A DNA stretch of 13,155 nucleotides. Origin: an uncultured Thalassospira sp. (lineage in GTDB: Bacteria; Pseudomonadota; Alphaproteobacteria; Rhodospirillales_A; Thalassospiraceae). Shown here piece by piece: positions 6,009 to 13,155 of the stretch. Below the pieces are notes generated by a model. It did no database searches, was not told where the DNA came from, and saw only the letters and a list, made by a program, of their open reading frames with translations. Location of the stretch: the NCBI GenBank assembly GCA_946885765.1, contig CAMPHD010000051.1:1-13155 (forward strand), in the 5' to 3' direction. The translations under genes and the position numbers were made by a program. How positions within the stretch are numbered: the first letter of the stretch is position 1; each line of letters starts with the position of its first letter.

Positions 6009-7778
6009 GTGAGCAATTCCTGTCAGACCGAAGACGATCGCGACATCCGGCCTTCTGCCGTGACCGAAACGCTTGATCCATTGCGCGAACGGTCGCTGGG
6101 AACTTCGATGCGGTGGTTGCCGCGCGGCCAATCAGGTCTTTGGTTGGTCGGGGCGTTCATTATAGCACTTCTTGTAGCTACACCATTGATTGCGGTTGTC
6201 TATCTGGCGCTGTTTCCGACAGAAAATATCTGGCCGCACCTGGCATCGACCATGTTGCCGCGCTACCTGAAAAACACCGGTATTCTGATGCTGGGTGTTG
6301 GCATCGGTGTAACATTAATCGGTGTGTCGGCGGCATGGGTCGTGACGATGTGTCGTTTGCCGGGCAAGCGGTTCTTTGAATGGGCGATGCTGCTGCCAAT
6401 GGCCGTTCCGGCCTACATTGTTGCCTATGTTTATACCGATCTTCTGGAATATGCCGGGCCGTTGCAACGCCTGCTGCGCGACATTTTTGGCTGGCAAACC
6501 GCGCGCGATTACTGGTTCCCGGATATCCGGACCAAGGGCGGTGCGATCATAGTGCTCAGCCTGACGCTGTATCCTTATGTTTACATGCTTGCACGTGCGG
6601 CCTTTTTGGCGCAATCGGTCTGTGTTCTTGAAGCCGCGCGCGTTCTGGGGCGTTCGGGATGGAACTCTTTCGTTACAGTTGCCTTGCCTTTGGCGCGTCC
6701 TGCCATCGTGGTTGGCGTTGTCATTGCGTTGATGGAAACGTTGAATGATTTCGGGACCATCGATTTCTTTGCGGTTCATACTCTGACGGCCGGTATTTTC
6801 AATGTCTGGCTCGGTATGGGAAATGCTGGTGGTGCTGCGCAGATTGCCCTGACCATGCTGGCAGTGGTGATTGTCCTGATCGTGGCCGAACGTTATTCGC
6901 GCCGTCGCCAACGCTTCCACGATACCACCAACCGCTTTCAGGAATTGCCGGGCTATGAATTGGGGGCGGTCGCCAATTTCTTTGCGCTTGCTGTTTGTAT
7001 CCTGCCGATTGTGCTGGGCTTTGTAATTCCGTCGATGGTGTTGATCTATTATTCCATCGGTTATTTTGACCAAAGCTGGACGTCGGATTTCTTTGAATTC
7101 GCCGGTAACAGTTTGCTGGTGTCGGGGCTTGCCACCGTCGTTGCGGTTGGATGTGCTGTATTCCTTGGTTATGCCTTGCGCCTTTTCCCGCAACCTCTTT
7201 TGCGGTTCTGCATTCGCATGGCGTCGGTCGGTTATGCCGTCCCGGGAGCGGTTCTGGCAATCGGGGTTCTGATCCCGTTTGCAAGGTTTGATAATGCGGT
7301 TGATGCGGTGATGCGCGAAACATTCGGCATATCTACCGGCCTGCTTCTGAGCGGTACGGTCTTTGCCATCGTCTTCGCTTATGCCGTGCGGTTTATGGCG
7401 GTATCCTATGGCTCGATCGAAGCCGCGCTTGGAAAGGTGCGCCCCAGTATGGATGACGCGGCCCGTACATTGGGGGAAAGCCCGTGGGGTACGCTGAAAC
7501 GTATTCATTTTCCGATGGTGCGCGGCGGTATTCTGGCAGCGGCGGTTCTGGTCTTTGTTGATGCGATGAAAGAACTACCGGCGACGCTGATCCTGCGACC
7601 GTTCAATTTCGAAACACTGGCGACGCATGTCTATCAGTTCGCCAAGGATGAAATGATCGAACAGGCAGCCCTTGGTGCATTGACCATCGTCATTGTCGGT
7701 GTTGTTCCGGTGATTATGTTAAGTCGTGCAATTTCACGTTCCCGCCCCGGGCATGATGGTGCGTCGTCGCGTCATTGA
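6009..7778 (+). CDS. fbpB: Fe(3+) ABC transporter permease, fused two-domain type
   Basis: This inner-membrane channel subunit imports ferric iron delivered by the FbpA proteins. The 589 residues form two homologous halves, each a MetI-type permease domain, so one chain replaces a permease dimer, as usual for FbpB/AfuB/SfuB. About a dozen membrane segments are visible, e.g. 44-68, 92-113, 124-145, 178-200, 231-245, 277-294, 322-348, 366-390, 404-425, 446-468, 508-520 and 555-572. The ATPase-contacting EAA loops are EAARVLGRSGWNSF at 208-221 and DAARTLGESPWGTL at 483-496, both with the invariant glycine. The start is a GTG at 6009 with AGGG at 5995-5998; the cytoplasmic N-terminus of about 40 polar residues is normal. 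The next gene is not the expected FbpC ATPase, which must be encoded elsewhere or shared. Confidence 0.9.
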   Translation: MSNSCQTEDDRDIRPSAVTETLDPLRERSLGTSMRWLPRGQSGLWLVGAFIIALLVATPLIAVVYLALFPTENIWPHLASTMLPRYLKNTGILMLGVGIGVTLIGVSAAWVVTMCRLPGKRFFEWAMLLPMAVPAYIVAYVYTDLLEYAGPLQRLLRDIFGWQTARDYWFPDIRTKGGAIIVLSLTLYPYVYMLARAAFLAQSVCVLEAARVLGRSGWNSFVTVALPLARPAIVVGVVIALMETLNDFGTIDFFAVHTLTAGIFNVWLGMGNAGGAAQIALTMLAVVIVLIVAERYSRRRQRFHDTTNRFQELPGYELGAVANFFALAVCILPIVLGFVIPSMVLIYYSIGYFDQSWTSDFFEFAGNSLLVSGLATVVAVGCAVFLGYALRLFPQPLLRFCIRMASVGYAVPGAVLAIGVLIPFARFDNAVDAVMRETFGISTGLLLSGTVFAIVFAYAVRFMAVSYGSIEAALGKVRPSMDDAARTLGESPWGTLKRIHFPMVRGGILAAAVLVFVDAMKELPATLILRPFNFETLATHVYQFAKDEMIEQAALGALTIVIVGVVPVIMLSRAISRSRPGHDGASSRH

Positions 7779-7841
7779 CGTTCCTGTTCTGGCGGATCAC
7801 TATCGCCGCTATATGATCCCGTTAAATTCGACAGGCTGCCG

Positions 7842-9146
7842 ATGACCACGCCACACAATAATCCTGCCAATTCAGATATTTGCCATCAACCGGGACTGAC
7901 GCGGCTTGAAGATGCGTTGCGTATTGCATTTGACGAAGTCACTGTTCGTGCACCGGAAATCGAATCGCATCTTGTTGATTGTTATGGGGCGATCCTGCGC
8001 AGGGATATTGTTGCCAGGGCCGATGTCCCGTCTGCGGATAACTCGGCGATGGATGGATATGCATTCTGTCATGCGGACCTTCAGGAATTTGTTGGAACGG
8101 GGGATGTGCAAATCACTGTCGGCGGTGTGTCTCTGGCGGGACATCCGTTTGCTGGAAAAATCCCGCGCGGGCAGGCGATCCGTATTGCAACTGGGGCTGC
8201 CATTCCTGAGGGCGCAGATTGCATCATCATTCAGGAAAATGTCGGGGCGAATGCCGATGAAACGCTCTTGACCGTCTCGCAGGATGTGATCGCAAAGACC
8301 CGCCTGCATCAACATATCCGTCGTCGCGGCGAAGATGTGGCGACTGGTGTGGGTATCCTGCCAGCCGGTAAACGCCTGCGTCCACAGGATATCGCGGTTG
8401 CCGCTGGGCAGGGCTATCAGTCACTGCCGGTGTCCAAGCCCTTGTCGGTTGCTGTTTTCTCGACCGGAGATGAATTGGCAAAGCCCGGTGATCCGTTGCC
8501 ACCCGGTGGTGTTTATGATTCCAACCGCTTTACCATGATCGGTATGCTGCGAGCTTGCGGGTGCGAGGTTACTGATCTTGGCCTTCTGGCCGATGATTTT
8601 GATGTGTTGAAAGCCGCCTTGAAGGATGCTGCCCGATGTCATGATGTCATCATGACATCGGGCGGGGTTTCGGTTGGCAAGGCCGATTTGCTTAAACCTG
8701 TCGTGGACAGTCTTGGCGAAATTCAGGCATGGAAACTGGCAATCAAACCCGGCAAACCTTTGATGCGTGGTCATATCGGGGATTGCGTTGTGATCGGCCT
8801 GCCAGGAAACCCTGTTTCGGTGATGGTTTCCGGGCTGCTTTATGCCATGCCGCTTCTTTCTCACATGATGGGGGCATCGGACGAAGTTTGTGCGCCTTTG
8901 CGATTGCCGGCTATCGCCGGATTTGATCTCAAACGTGGAATCGGTCGCCGCGAATGGCTGCGTGCCCGTCTTGTGCAGGGTGACGATGGGCAATGGTTTG
9001 CCATGCCTTACCATTCGGCGAGTTCCGGCATGTTATCCTCGATGGTATGGGCCGAAGGTCTGATCGAAATCGCCGAGGATTGCGGACAGGTTAAAATCGG
9101 CGACCAAGTTCTTTATCTGCCATTTCGCGGCTTGCAGGCATTTTGA
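7842..9146 (+). CDS. moeA: Molybdopterin molybdotransferase MoeA
   Basis: MoeA inserts molybdate into adenylylated molybdopterin, the last common step of molybdenum cofactor synthesis in the cytoplasm. The 434 residues are slightly longer than usual (about 410) because of a polar N-terminal extension. Family motifs appear in order: PSADNSAMDGYA at 63-74, RIATGAAIPEGAD near 114-126, FSTGDELAKPGD at 206-217, YDSN at 225-228, MTSGGVSVGKADL at 271-283, KPGKP at 302-306 and GLPGNPVSVMV at 319-329. The usual domain order is present (linker, beta domain, MPT-binding domain, C-terminal beta barrel). The ATG at 7842 has only a weak AGG upstream. It lies 63 bases after the iron permease on the same strand without a visible terminator, so readthrough is possible, but no other cofactor gene is adjacent. 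A 33-base palindrome lies inside the gene. Confidence 0.93.
   Translation: MTTPHNNPANSDICHQPGLTRLEDALRIAFDEVTVRAPEIESHLVDCYGAILRRDIVARADVPSADNSAMDGYAFCHADLQEFVGTGDVQITVGGVSLAGHPFAGKIPRGQAIRIATGAAIPEGADCIIIQENVGANADETLLTVSQDVIAKTRLHQHIRRRGEDVATGVGILPAGKRLRPQDIAVAAGQGYQSLPVSKPLSVAVFSTGDELAKPGDPLPPGGVYDSNRFTMIGMLRACGCEVTDLGLLADDFDVLKAALKDAARCHDVIMTSGGVSVGKADLLKPVVDSLGEIQAWKLAIKPGKPLMRGHIGDCVVIGLPGNPVSVMVSGLLYAMPLLSHMMGASDEVCAPLRLPAIAGFDLKRGIGRREWLRARLVQGDDGQWFAMPYHSASSGMLSSMVWAEGLIEIAEDCGQVKIGDQVLYLPFRGLQAF
8631..8663 (+). repeat. 33-base nearly perfect palindrome inside moeA
   Basis: Two 16-base arms are exact inverse complements around a single central base (8647). The left arm begins GCCCGATGTC and the right arm ends GACATCGGGC. 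The repeat fills exactly codons 264-274 and includes the start of the conserved TSGGVSVGKAD motif. As RNA it could fold into a stem of about 14-15 bp, with a G-U and a further G-C pair possible outside. Confidence 0.85.
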
Positions 9147-9398
9147 AAACAGGGCTGGATCATGGCAACTACGGAAGCGTGATTGACGCTTCGTGGCCCT
9201 CAGTGCGTTAGAATGAAACGAAAAACGCAAAGCACCATTCGAAAAGTCTTGCAAGATATCGCATTGGCATGAGAGCAATAGCCCGGTGGCAGGTCTGAGA
9301 TACCGTAAAATACGGAAATGCTTGCCAACGGGCGATATCGTGTCACCCTATATCGGGTTGAGAAGGTATTGAGGGACACTACGAGAGCGGGCGGATAT
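9147..9398. other. Intergenic region between moeA and the glycosyltransferase operon
   Basis: I see no separate gene here. A 7-bp hairpin (GAAGCGT/ACGCTTC, 9174-9192) follows the moeA stop by 27 bases but lacks a T-run, so it is at best a weak terminator. A second small dyad CCGTA/TACGG lies at 9303-9315. TAGAAT (9209-9214) is a good -10 box, but the nearest TTGACG (9183-9188) is 20 bases away, longer than a normal spacer. The operon promoter is probably within this stretch but is not fixed. Confidence 0.45.
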
Positions 9399-10601
9399 AT
9401 GTCGATCGTGGGGAATACCGGCTATCGTGTTCTGATCTATAGCCACGATACATTCGGCTTGGGCCATTTGCGCCGCTGCCGGACCATTGCGCATGCGCTT
9501 GTTTCGCGTCGGGACGATGTATCTGTGCTGATCCTTTCCGGATCGCCGATCATCGGCAGTTTCGAGTTCCGTTCGCGAGTCGATTTTGTGCGCATTCCGG
9601 GCGTGATCAAGCTCTCGAATGGCGAATACACCTCGCTTAATCTGAATATTGATGTCGATCAGACGCTGGCGATGCGTGAATCCATCATTCAGCATACCGC
9701 CGATGTGTTTAATCCCGATCTGTTCATTGTCGACAAGGAACCGCTTGGTTTGCGCGGTGAAGTTGAATCGACACTTCAAATGCTTCGTCACCGTCGCACG
9801 CGTCTTGTCATGGGCTTGCGCGACGTGATGGATGACCCGGTCAATCTGCGCGAAGAATGGGATCGCAAAAAATGCGTTCCGGCTCTGGCCGACCTTTACG
9901 ACGAAATCTGGGTTTATGGTCTTAAAGAAATCTGTAATCCGCTTGAAGGCATTGATTTGCCGCCGGGTGTCGAAGAAAAAATGACCTATACCGGATATTT
10001 ACCGCGTACCGCAACGCGCAAACCGACCCCGGAACATGGCGCCCTTGGTCTGGAAGAACCCTATTATCTTGTCACCACCGGTGGCGGCGGGGACGGGGTC
10101 AATCTGGTCGATTGGGTGATCAGTGCCTATGAAGCCGATCCTGATATTCCTGTTCCTTCGCTTGTTGTTCTGGGGCCGTTCATGGCACCAAATGACCAGC
10201 AGGCCTTCATGGAACGCGCGGAGAAGATCGACAAACTTTCGGTCATTACCTTCGACGCCAATGTCGAAATGCTGATGGATCGGTCTGCTGGTGTGATCGC
10301 AATGGGTGGCTACAACACGTTTTGTGAAATCCTGTCCTTTGACAAACCGGCAATCATTGTGCCGCGAACCGTGCCGCGGCTTGAACAATATGTTCGCGCG
10401 TCGGCTGCCGAAAAACTTGGTCTGGTCAAAATGCTGACCGAAGATGGCGGGCGTCCGCCGATCCAGATGGCCCAAGCCCTTCGCGGGCTGATTGATCAGC
10501 CAAAGCCGTCACATGTAACCGTACCAAACCTGATGGGCGGCCTTGATAGTGTTGGCGATCAGGTTGAACGCTGGCTACCGCCGCAGCTTGCTGCAGAGTA
10601 A
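9399..10601 (+). CDS. MurG-like GT-B glycosyltransferase (predicted glycosyl transferase family)
   Basis: This is a predicted cytoplasmic glycosyltransferase of 400 residues with a GT-B fold. The N-terminal domain opens with YRVLIYSHDTFGLGHLRRC (about 9-27), the glycine-rich acceptor-side loop found in MurG-like enzymes. The C-terminal donor domain has VTTGGGGDG near 224-232, VVLGPFM near 251-257 and MGGYNTFCEILSFDKPAIIVPR near 302-323, which corresponds to the MurG nucleotide-sugar-binding motif. Donor and acceptor are unknown; genuine MurG is unlikely given the absence of peptidoglycan genes and the divergent sequence. I chose the ATG at 9399 because the core begins seven residues later; an in-frame ATG at 9318 would add 27 unlikely residues. 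It heads the four-gene rightward cluster, 21 bases before the next gene. Confidence 0.82.
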   Translation: MSIVGNTGYRVLIYSHDTFGLGHLRRCRTIAHALVSRRDDVSVLILSGSPIIGSFEFRSRVDFVRIPGVIKLSNGEYTSLNLNIDVDQTLAMRESIIQHTADVFNPDLFIVDKEPLGLRGEVESTLQMLRHRRTRLVMGLRDVMDDPVNLREEWDRKKCVPALADLYDEIWVYGLKEICNPLEGIDLPPGVEEKMTYTGYLPRTATRKPTPEHGALGLEEPYYLVTTGGGGDGVNLVDWVISAYEADPDIPVPSLVVLGPFMAPNDQQAFMERAEKIDKLSVITFDANVEMLMDRSAGVIAMGGYNTFCEILSFDKPAIIVPRTVPRLEQYVRASAAEKLGLVKMLTEDGGRPPIQMAQALRGLIDQPKPSHVTVPNLMGGLDSVGDQVERWLPPQLAAE

Positions 10602-10622
10602 GATTTTCCGGGATAACAACAG

Positions 10623-11891
10623 ATGACATGCGACAAGCTTGCAATCGTGGTGAAAGGATATCCACGATTGTCGGAAACCTTTATTGCCCAGGAAATCCTG
10701 GGTATTCAGCAGGCAGGTATTCCTTATCGCATTGTGTCACTGCGTCATCCGACCGATAAAAAACGCCATCCGATCCACGAAAGGATCACGGCTGAAATCG
10801 ATTACCTGCCGGAATATGTTTATCAGGAACCGATACGCGTGTTTCGCGGCTGGCTAAAGGCGCGCAAAATGCCGGGATATCGTCGGGCAAGAAATGTCTG
10901 GTGGCAGGACTATCGCCGGGATCGCTCATCCAACCGTGCGCGTCGTTTTGCCCAGGCGCTGGTCATGGCTGCAGAACTACCAGACGATATCACGCGCATT
11001 TATGCGCATTTCTTGCACACCCCGGCATCGGTTGCGCGATATGCCGCGATGATGCGCGGTCTTCCGTGGTGCTGTTCGGCACATGCCAAGGATATCTACA
11101 CCAGTGAAGATTGGGATATGCGCGAAAAGCTGGCCGACATGGATTGGCTGGTGACCTGCACGAAGGCCAATGTCGACCATCTGCAAAAGCTTGCCGATGA
11201 TCCGGCCAAGGTGAATTTGCTTTATCACGGCCTTGATTTTTCGCGCTTTCCCGAAGAACTGCCTGATCGCGCACTTCGTGACGGACGTGATACCGCTAAT
11301 CCGGTAACGATCCTGTCGGTTGGCCGGTTGGTTGGCAAAAAGGGTTATGACGATCTTCTGCGTGCGCTTGCCGATTTACCCAAAGATTTGCATTGGCGAT
11401 TTGTCCATATCGGTGGCGGTAATGGCGATAAATACAAACCGCTCGCAGTGGAACTTGGCATTGCAGGCCACTGTGACTGGCAGGGACCACGTGACCAGAA
11501 GGAAGTGATTGCCGCCTGCGAGTCCGCTGATCTGTTCGTGCTGTCCAGCCGGGTCGAAAAGGACGGTGATCGTGACGGATTGCCCAATGTGCTGATGGAA
11601 GCCCAGCTTTGCGGGCTTGCTGTGGTTTCAACGGCTATTTCTGCCATTCCGGAACTGATTACAGACGGCCTGAATGGCAAACTTGTCCCGGAACGTGATC
11701 CAAAATCATTGTCGTTGGCAATGGCGGAGCTGATCGTTGATCCGGTTCTGCGCGACCAGATGGGGCACAAGGGCAATGAAATCGTCCGACGCGATTTTTC
11801 GTTCTATACCGGTATGAAGGAACTGGCGCATCGCTTTGGCGTTGATGCGTCGGTGGCCGGGGCTGCCGTGCAACAACCGGCAGCGGAGTAG
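10623..11891 (+). CDS. GT4-type glycosyltransferase, colanic-acid WcaL-like
   Basis: This is a predicted retaining GT-B glycosyltransferase of 422 residues. The N-terminal KGYPRLSETFIAQEI (11-25) is the hallmark of the WcaL/ExoL-like branch that builds exopolysaccharides and lipopolysaccharides. The C-terminal glycosyltransferase group 1 domain (about 225-400) shows LSVGRLVGKKGYDDLL at 231-246, the HIGGGNG turn at 262-268 and RDGLPNVLMEAQLCG at 317-331. In the usual E-x7-E pair the first acid is Asp318 and the second is Glu326, a conservative change. An internal basic stretch (about 78-108, many Arg/Lys) could contact a membrane lipid acceptor. The start at 10623 has only a weak GGGATA site, 21 bases after the previous stop, which fits translational coupling. 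Donor sugar and acceptor are not predictable. Confidence 0.85.
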   Translation: MTCDKLAIVVKGYPRLSETFIAQEILGIQQAGIPYRIVSLRHPTDKKRHPIHERITAEIDYLPEYVYQEPIRVFRGWLKARKMPGYRRARNVWWQDYRRDRSSNRARRFAQALVMAAELPDDITRIYAHFLHTPASVARYAAMMRGLPWCCSAHAKDIYTSEDWDMREKLADMDWLVTCTKANVDHLQKLADDPAKVNLLYHGLDFSRFPEELPDRALRDGRDTANPVTILSVGRLVGKKGYDDLLRALADLPKDLHWRFVHIGGGNGDKYKPLAVELGIAGHCDWQGPRDQKEVIAACESADLFVLSSRVEKDGDRDGLPNVLMEAQLCGLAVVSTAISAIPELITDGLNGKLVPERDPKSLSLAMAELIVDPVLRDQMGHKGNEIVRRDFSFYTGMKELAHRFGVDASVAGAAVQQPAAE

Positions 11892-11904
11892 GGGGACGGC
11901 AAAC

Positions 11905-13053
11905 GTGCAGATCGCCTTTTATGCACCGTTAAAGCCGATTGATCATCCGATACCATCCGGGGATCGCCTGATGGCGCGCCTTCTGTGTGATGCGCTGGCG
12001 CAAGCCGGACATACCGTTGATATCGCATCACGCCTGCGCAGCCGGGTTGCCGATGGCAACATCCTGCGTCAGGCGCAATTTGCCGAACTGGCGTCAAAGC
12101 TGGCCGCGCGGCTATTGCGGCAATATCAGAACGGCAAACGCAAACGCCCCGATATCTGGTTTACCTACCATCTTTATTACAAGGCTCCGGACTGGATTGG
12201 TCCGGTGATCGCAAACGCCCTGGATATCCCCTATGTCGTAGCCGAGGCATCCTATGCCCCTAAACGTGCAAACGGGCCTTGGGCACAAAGCCACGCAGCC
12301 GTTGAACATGCCCTGCGATGTGCCAGTGCGGTGTTTTCACTTAATCACGCGGACATGGAATGTCTTGTGCCGATATGCGGTCAGGACCGGCTGCATTATC
12401 TGCCACCCTTTACCCATACCGAAAACTGGCATGCCGCCGATCGCGGTGAAGTCGATCCCGATCAACCTGTACGGTTGGTGACAACTGCAATGATGCGGCC
12501 GGGCGACAAGCTGAAATCCTACGAATTGCTGGCAACGGCACTGGGCAAGCTTAATGCGCGAAATGTAACGAACTGGCATCTAACCGTGATTGGCGATGGT
12601 CCCGCACGCGCCAACGTCGAAGCCGCCTTTGAACGCCACGCAATCAACCACGATCAACTTGATTTCGTCGGCCTTTGCGATGCGGATCATACGCGCATTC
12701 TTCTGGCGCGATCTGACATGTTTATCTGGCCAGCGATCAACGAGGCCTATGGCATGGCACTACTCGAAGCACAGGCCGCAGCATTGCCTGTTCTGGCAGG
12801 CGATTGTGGCGGTGTTTCGGGCATTGTTGCGGATGGTAAAACCGGATGGCTGGTGCCAGTTGGGGATGTTAATGCCTTTACCGATAAGCTTGCCGAATGC
12901 TTGGCATCGGATCGGTACGGCATATTGCGCGATATCGGGCAGTCCGCTGCGCAAAAAGCAGAACAGATGCACACCGTCGCTGCGGCGGCTGAAAAGCTTG
13001 GTACTGTCCTGCATGATGTGATGGAAAGTCATAAGGAACGGAAACAGGGATGA
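11905..13053 (+). CDS. GT4-type glycosyltransferase
   Basis: This is a third predicted glycosyltransferase of 382 residues in the same operon. The N-terminus MQIAFYAPLKPIDHPIPSGD (GTG-initiated) matches the start of GT4 enzymes, and the PSGD loop sits where such proteins contact the acceptor. The donor domain has LVTTAMMRPGDKLKSYELL at 191-209, VIGDGP at 228-233, FVGLCD near 254-259 and the intact E-x7-E pair E280/E288 in NEAYGMALLEAQAAALPVLA. The GTG at 11905 was chosen because GGGGGA lies eight bases upstream and the core begins at once; the in-frame ATG at 11836 would overlap the preceding gene by 56 bases. It lies 13 bases after that gene. Sugar specificity is unknown. Confidence 0.85.
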   Translation: MQIAFYAPLKPIDHPIPSGDRLMARLLCDALAQAGHTVDIASRLRSRVADGNILRQAQFAELASKLAARLLRQYQNGKRKRPDIWFTYHLYYKAPDWIGPVIANALDIPYVVAEASYAPKRANGPWAQSHAAVEHALRCASAVFSLNHADMECLVPICGQDRLHYLPPFTHTENWHAADRGEVDPDQPVRLVTTAMMRPGDKLKSYELLATALGKLNARNVTNWHLTVIGDGPARANVEAAFERHAINHDQLDFVGLCDADHTRILLARSDMFIWPAINEAYGMALLEAQAAALPVLAGDCGGVSGIVADGKTGWLVPVGDVNAFTDKLAECLASDRYGILRDIGQSAAQKAEQMHTVAAAAEKLGTVLHDVMESHKERKQG

Positions 13054-13155
13054 GCAGCTTTCATTTTGCCCTGTTGCGGCACGGCGTTACCGCGTGGAAC
13101 GCGGAAAGACGTATTCAGGGCCAAAGCGATATTCCTCTGCTTCCCGAGACAGTTG
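13050..13155 (+). CDS. Histidine phosphatase family protein, N-terminal part (cut by window edge)
   Basis: Only 35 residues are present, beginning MSSFHFALLRHGVTAWNAERR. The LLRHGxTxWN motif with the catalytic histidine H11 and the RIQGQSDIPL segment are diagnostic of the phosphoglycerate mutase-like histidine phosphatase superfamily (cobC/gpmB type). Its ATG overlaps the TGA of the preceding glycosyltransferase by four bases (ATGA), and GGAACGGAAACAGGG supplies a ribosome site, so it is translationally coupled. In this operon it may dephosphorylate a sugar phosphate or glycan precursor, but alpha-ribazole phosphatase or a mutase-like role cannot be excluded from the fragment. Confidence 0.85.
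   Translation, partial: MSSFHFALLRHGVTAWNAERRIQGQSDIPLLPETV

Noticed and set aside
6315..7508. Long open frame (397 codons) on the minus strand opposite the iron permease
   Set aside because: Its product is rich in Arg, His, Gln and Asn without any recognisable motif, as expected for the complement of a hydrophobic permease. The plus-strand permease is clearly real.
7795..7820. GGATCA/TGATCC inverted repeat between the iron permease and moeA
   Set aside because: The spacer is 14 bases and no T-run follows, so I do not call it a terminator; six-base dyads at this spacing are common by chance.
11836..11904. ATG start for the third glycosyltransferase overlapping the preceding gene
   Set aside because: The added residues are unlike GT4 N-termini and the GTG at 11905 has a strong GGGGGA site.

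Overview
The window looks like chromosomal DNA of a free-living, probably marine alphaproteobacterium. Protein style and gene content most resemble Rhodospirillales of the Thalassospira type. That assignment rests on recognition, not on a search. The DNA has moderate GC (mid-50s percent by eye) and is densely coded. I see no rRNA or tRNA gene, insertion sequence, phage gene or CRISPR array.

Region 1 (1-2344) handles osmoprotectants. The 5' part of a glycine betaine/proline-type ABC ATPase (proV) runs leftward off the window edge. A MarR-family regulator is divergent from it, and a periplasmic glycine betaine-type binding protein (proX) points leftward and converges on the regulator. Two inverted repeats cover the best proV promoter in the proV/marR gap, so the MarR protein probably controls this uptake system and itself. 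A strong intrinsic terminator ends proX.

Region 2 (2345-3536) is a 358-base intergenic region with three perfect inverted repeats, followed by a single DEDDy-type 3'-5' exonuclease gene of the PolB-exonuclease-like family.

Region 3 (3537-7778) is a ferric-iron ABC import locus. It has two tandem paralogous periplasmic Fe(3+)-binding proteins and a fused two-domain FbpB-type permease. The first paralogue has its own promoter region, with a perfect CRP-type palindrome and a cluster of TTGCA dyads, and its own terminator. The second starts again downstream and lies 12 bases before the permease. No FbpC-type ATPase follows; the next gene is moeA.

Region 4 (7842-9146) is moeA (molybdopterin molybdotransferase), on the same strand as the iron permease. 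It carries a 33-base nearly perfect palindrome exactly filling eleven codons next to a conserved motif.

Region 5 (9147-13155) is a tight rightward operon of a MurG-like GT-B glycosyltransferase, two GT4-type glycosyltransferases and the start of a histidine phosphatase whose ATG overlaps the preceding stop codon. It probably makes a cell-surface or storage glycan whose product cannot be named from sequence. No clearly new system is evident. The most distinctive features are the split betaine locus with its operator, the duplicated iron-binding proteins with unusual upstream sites, the moeA palindrome and the glycosyltransferase/phosphatase operon.
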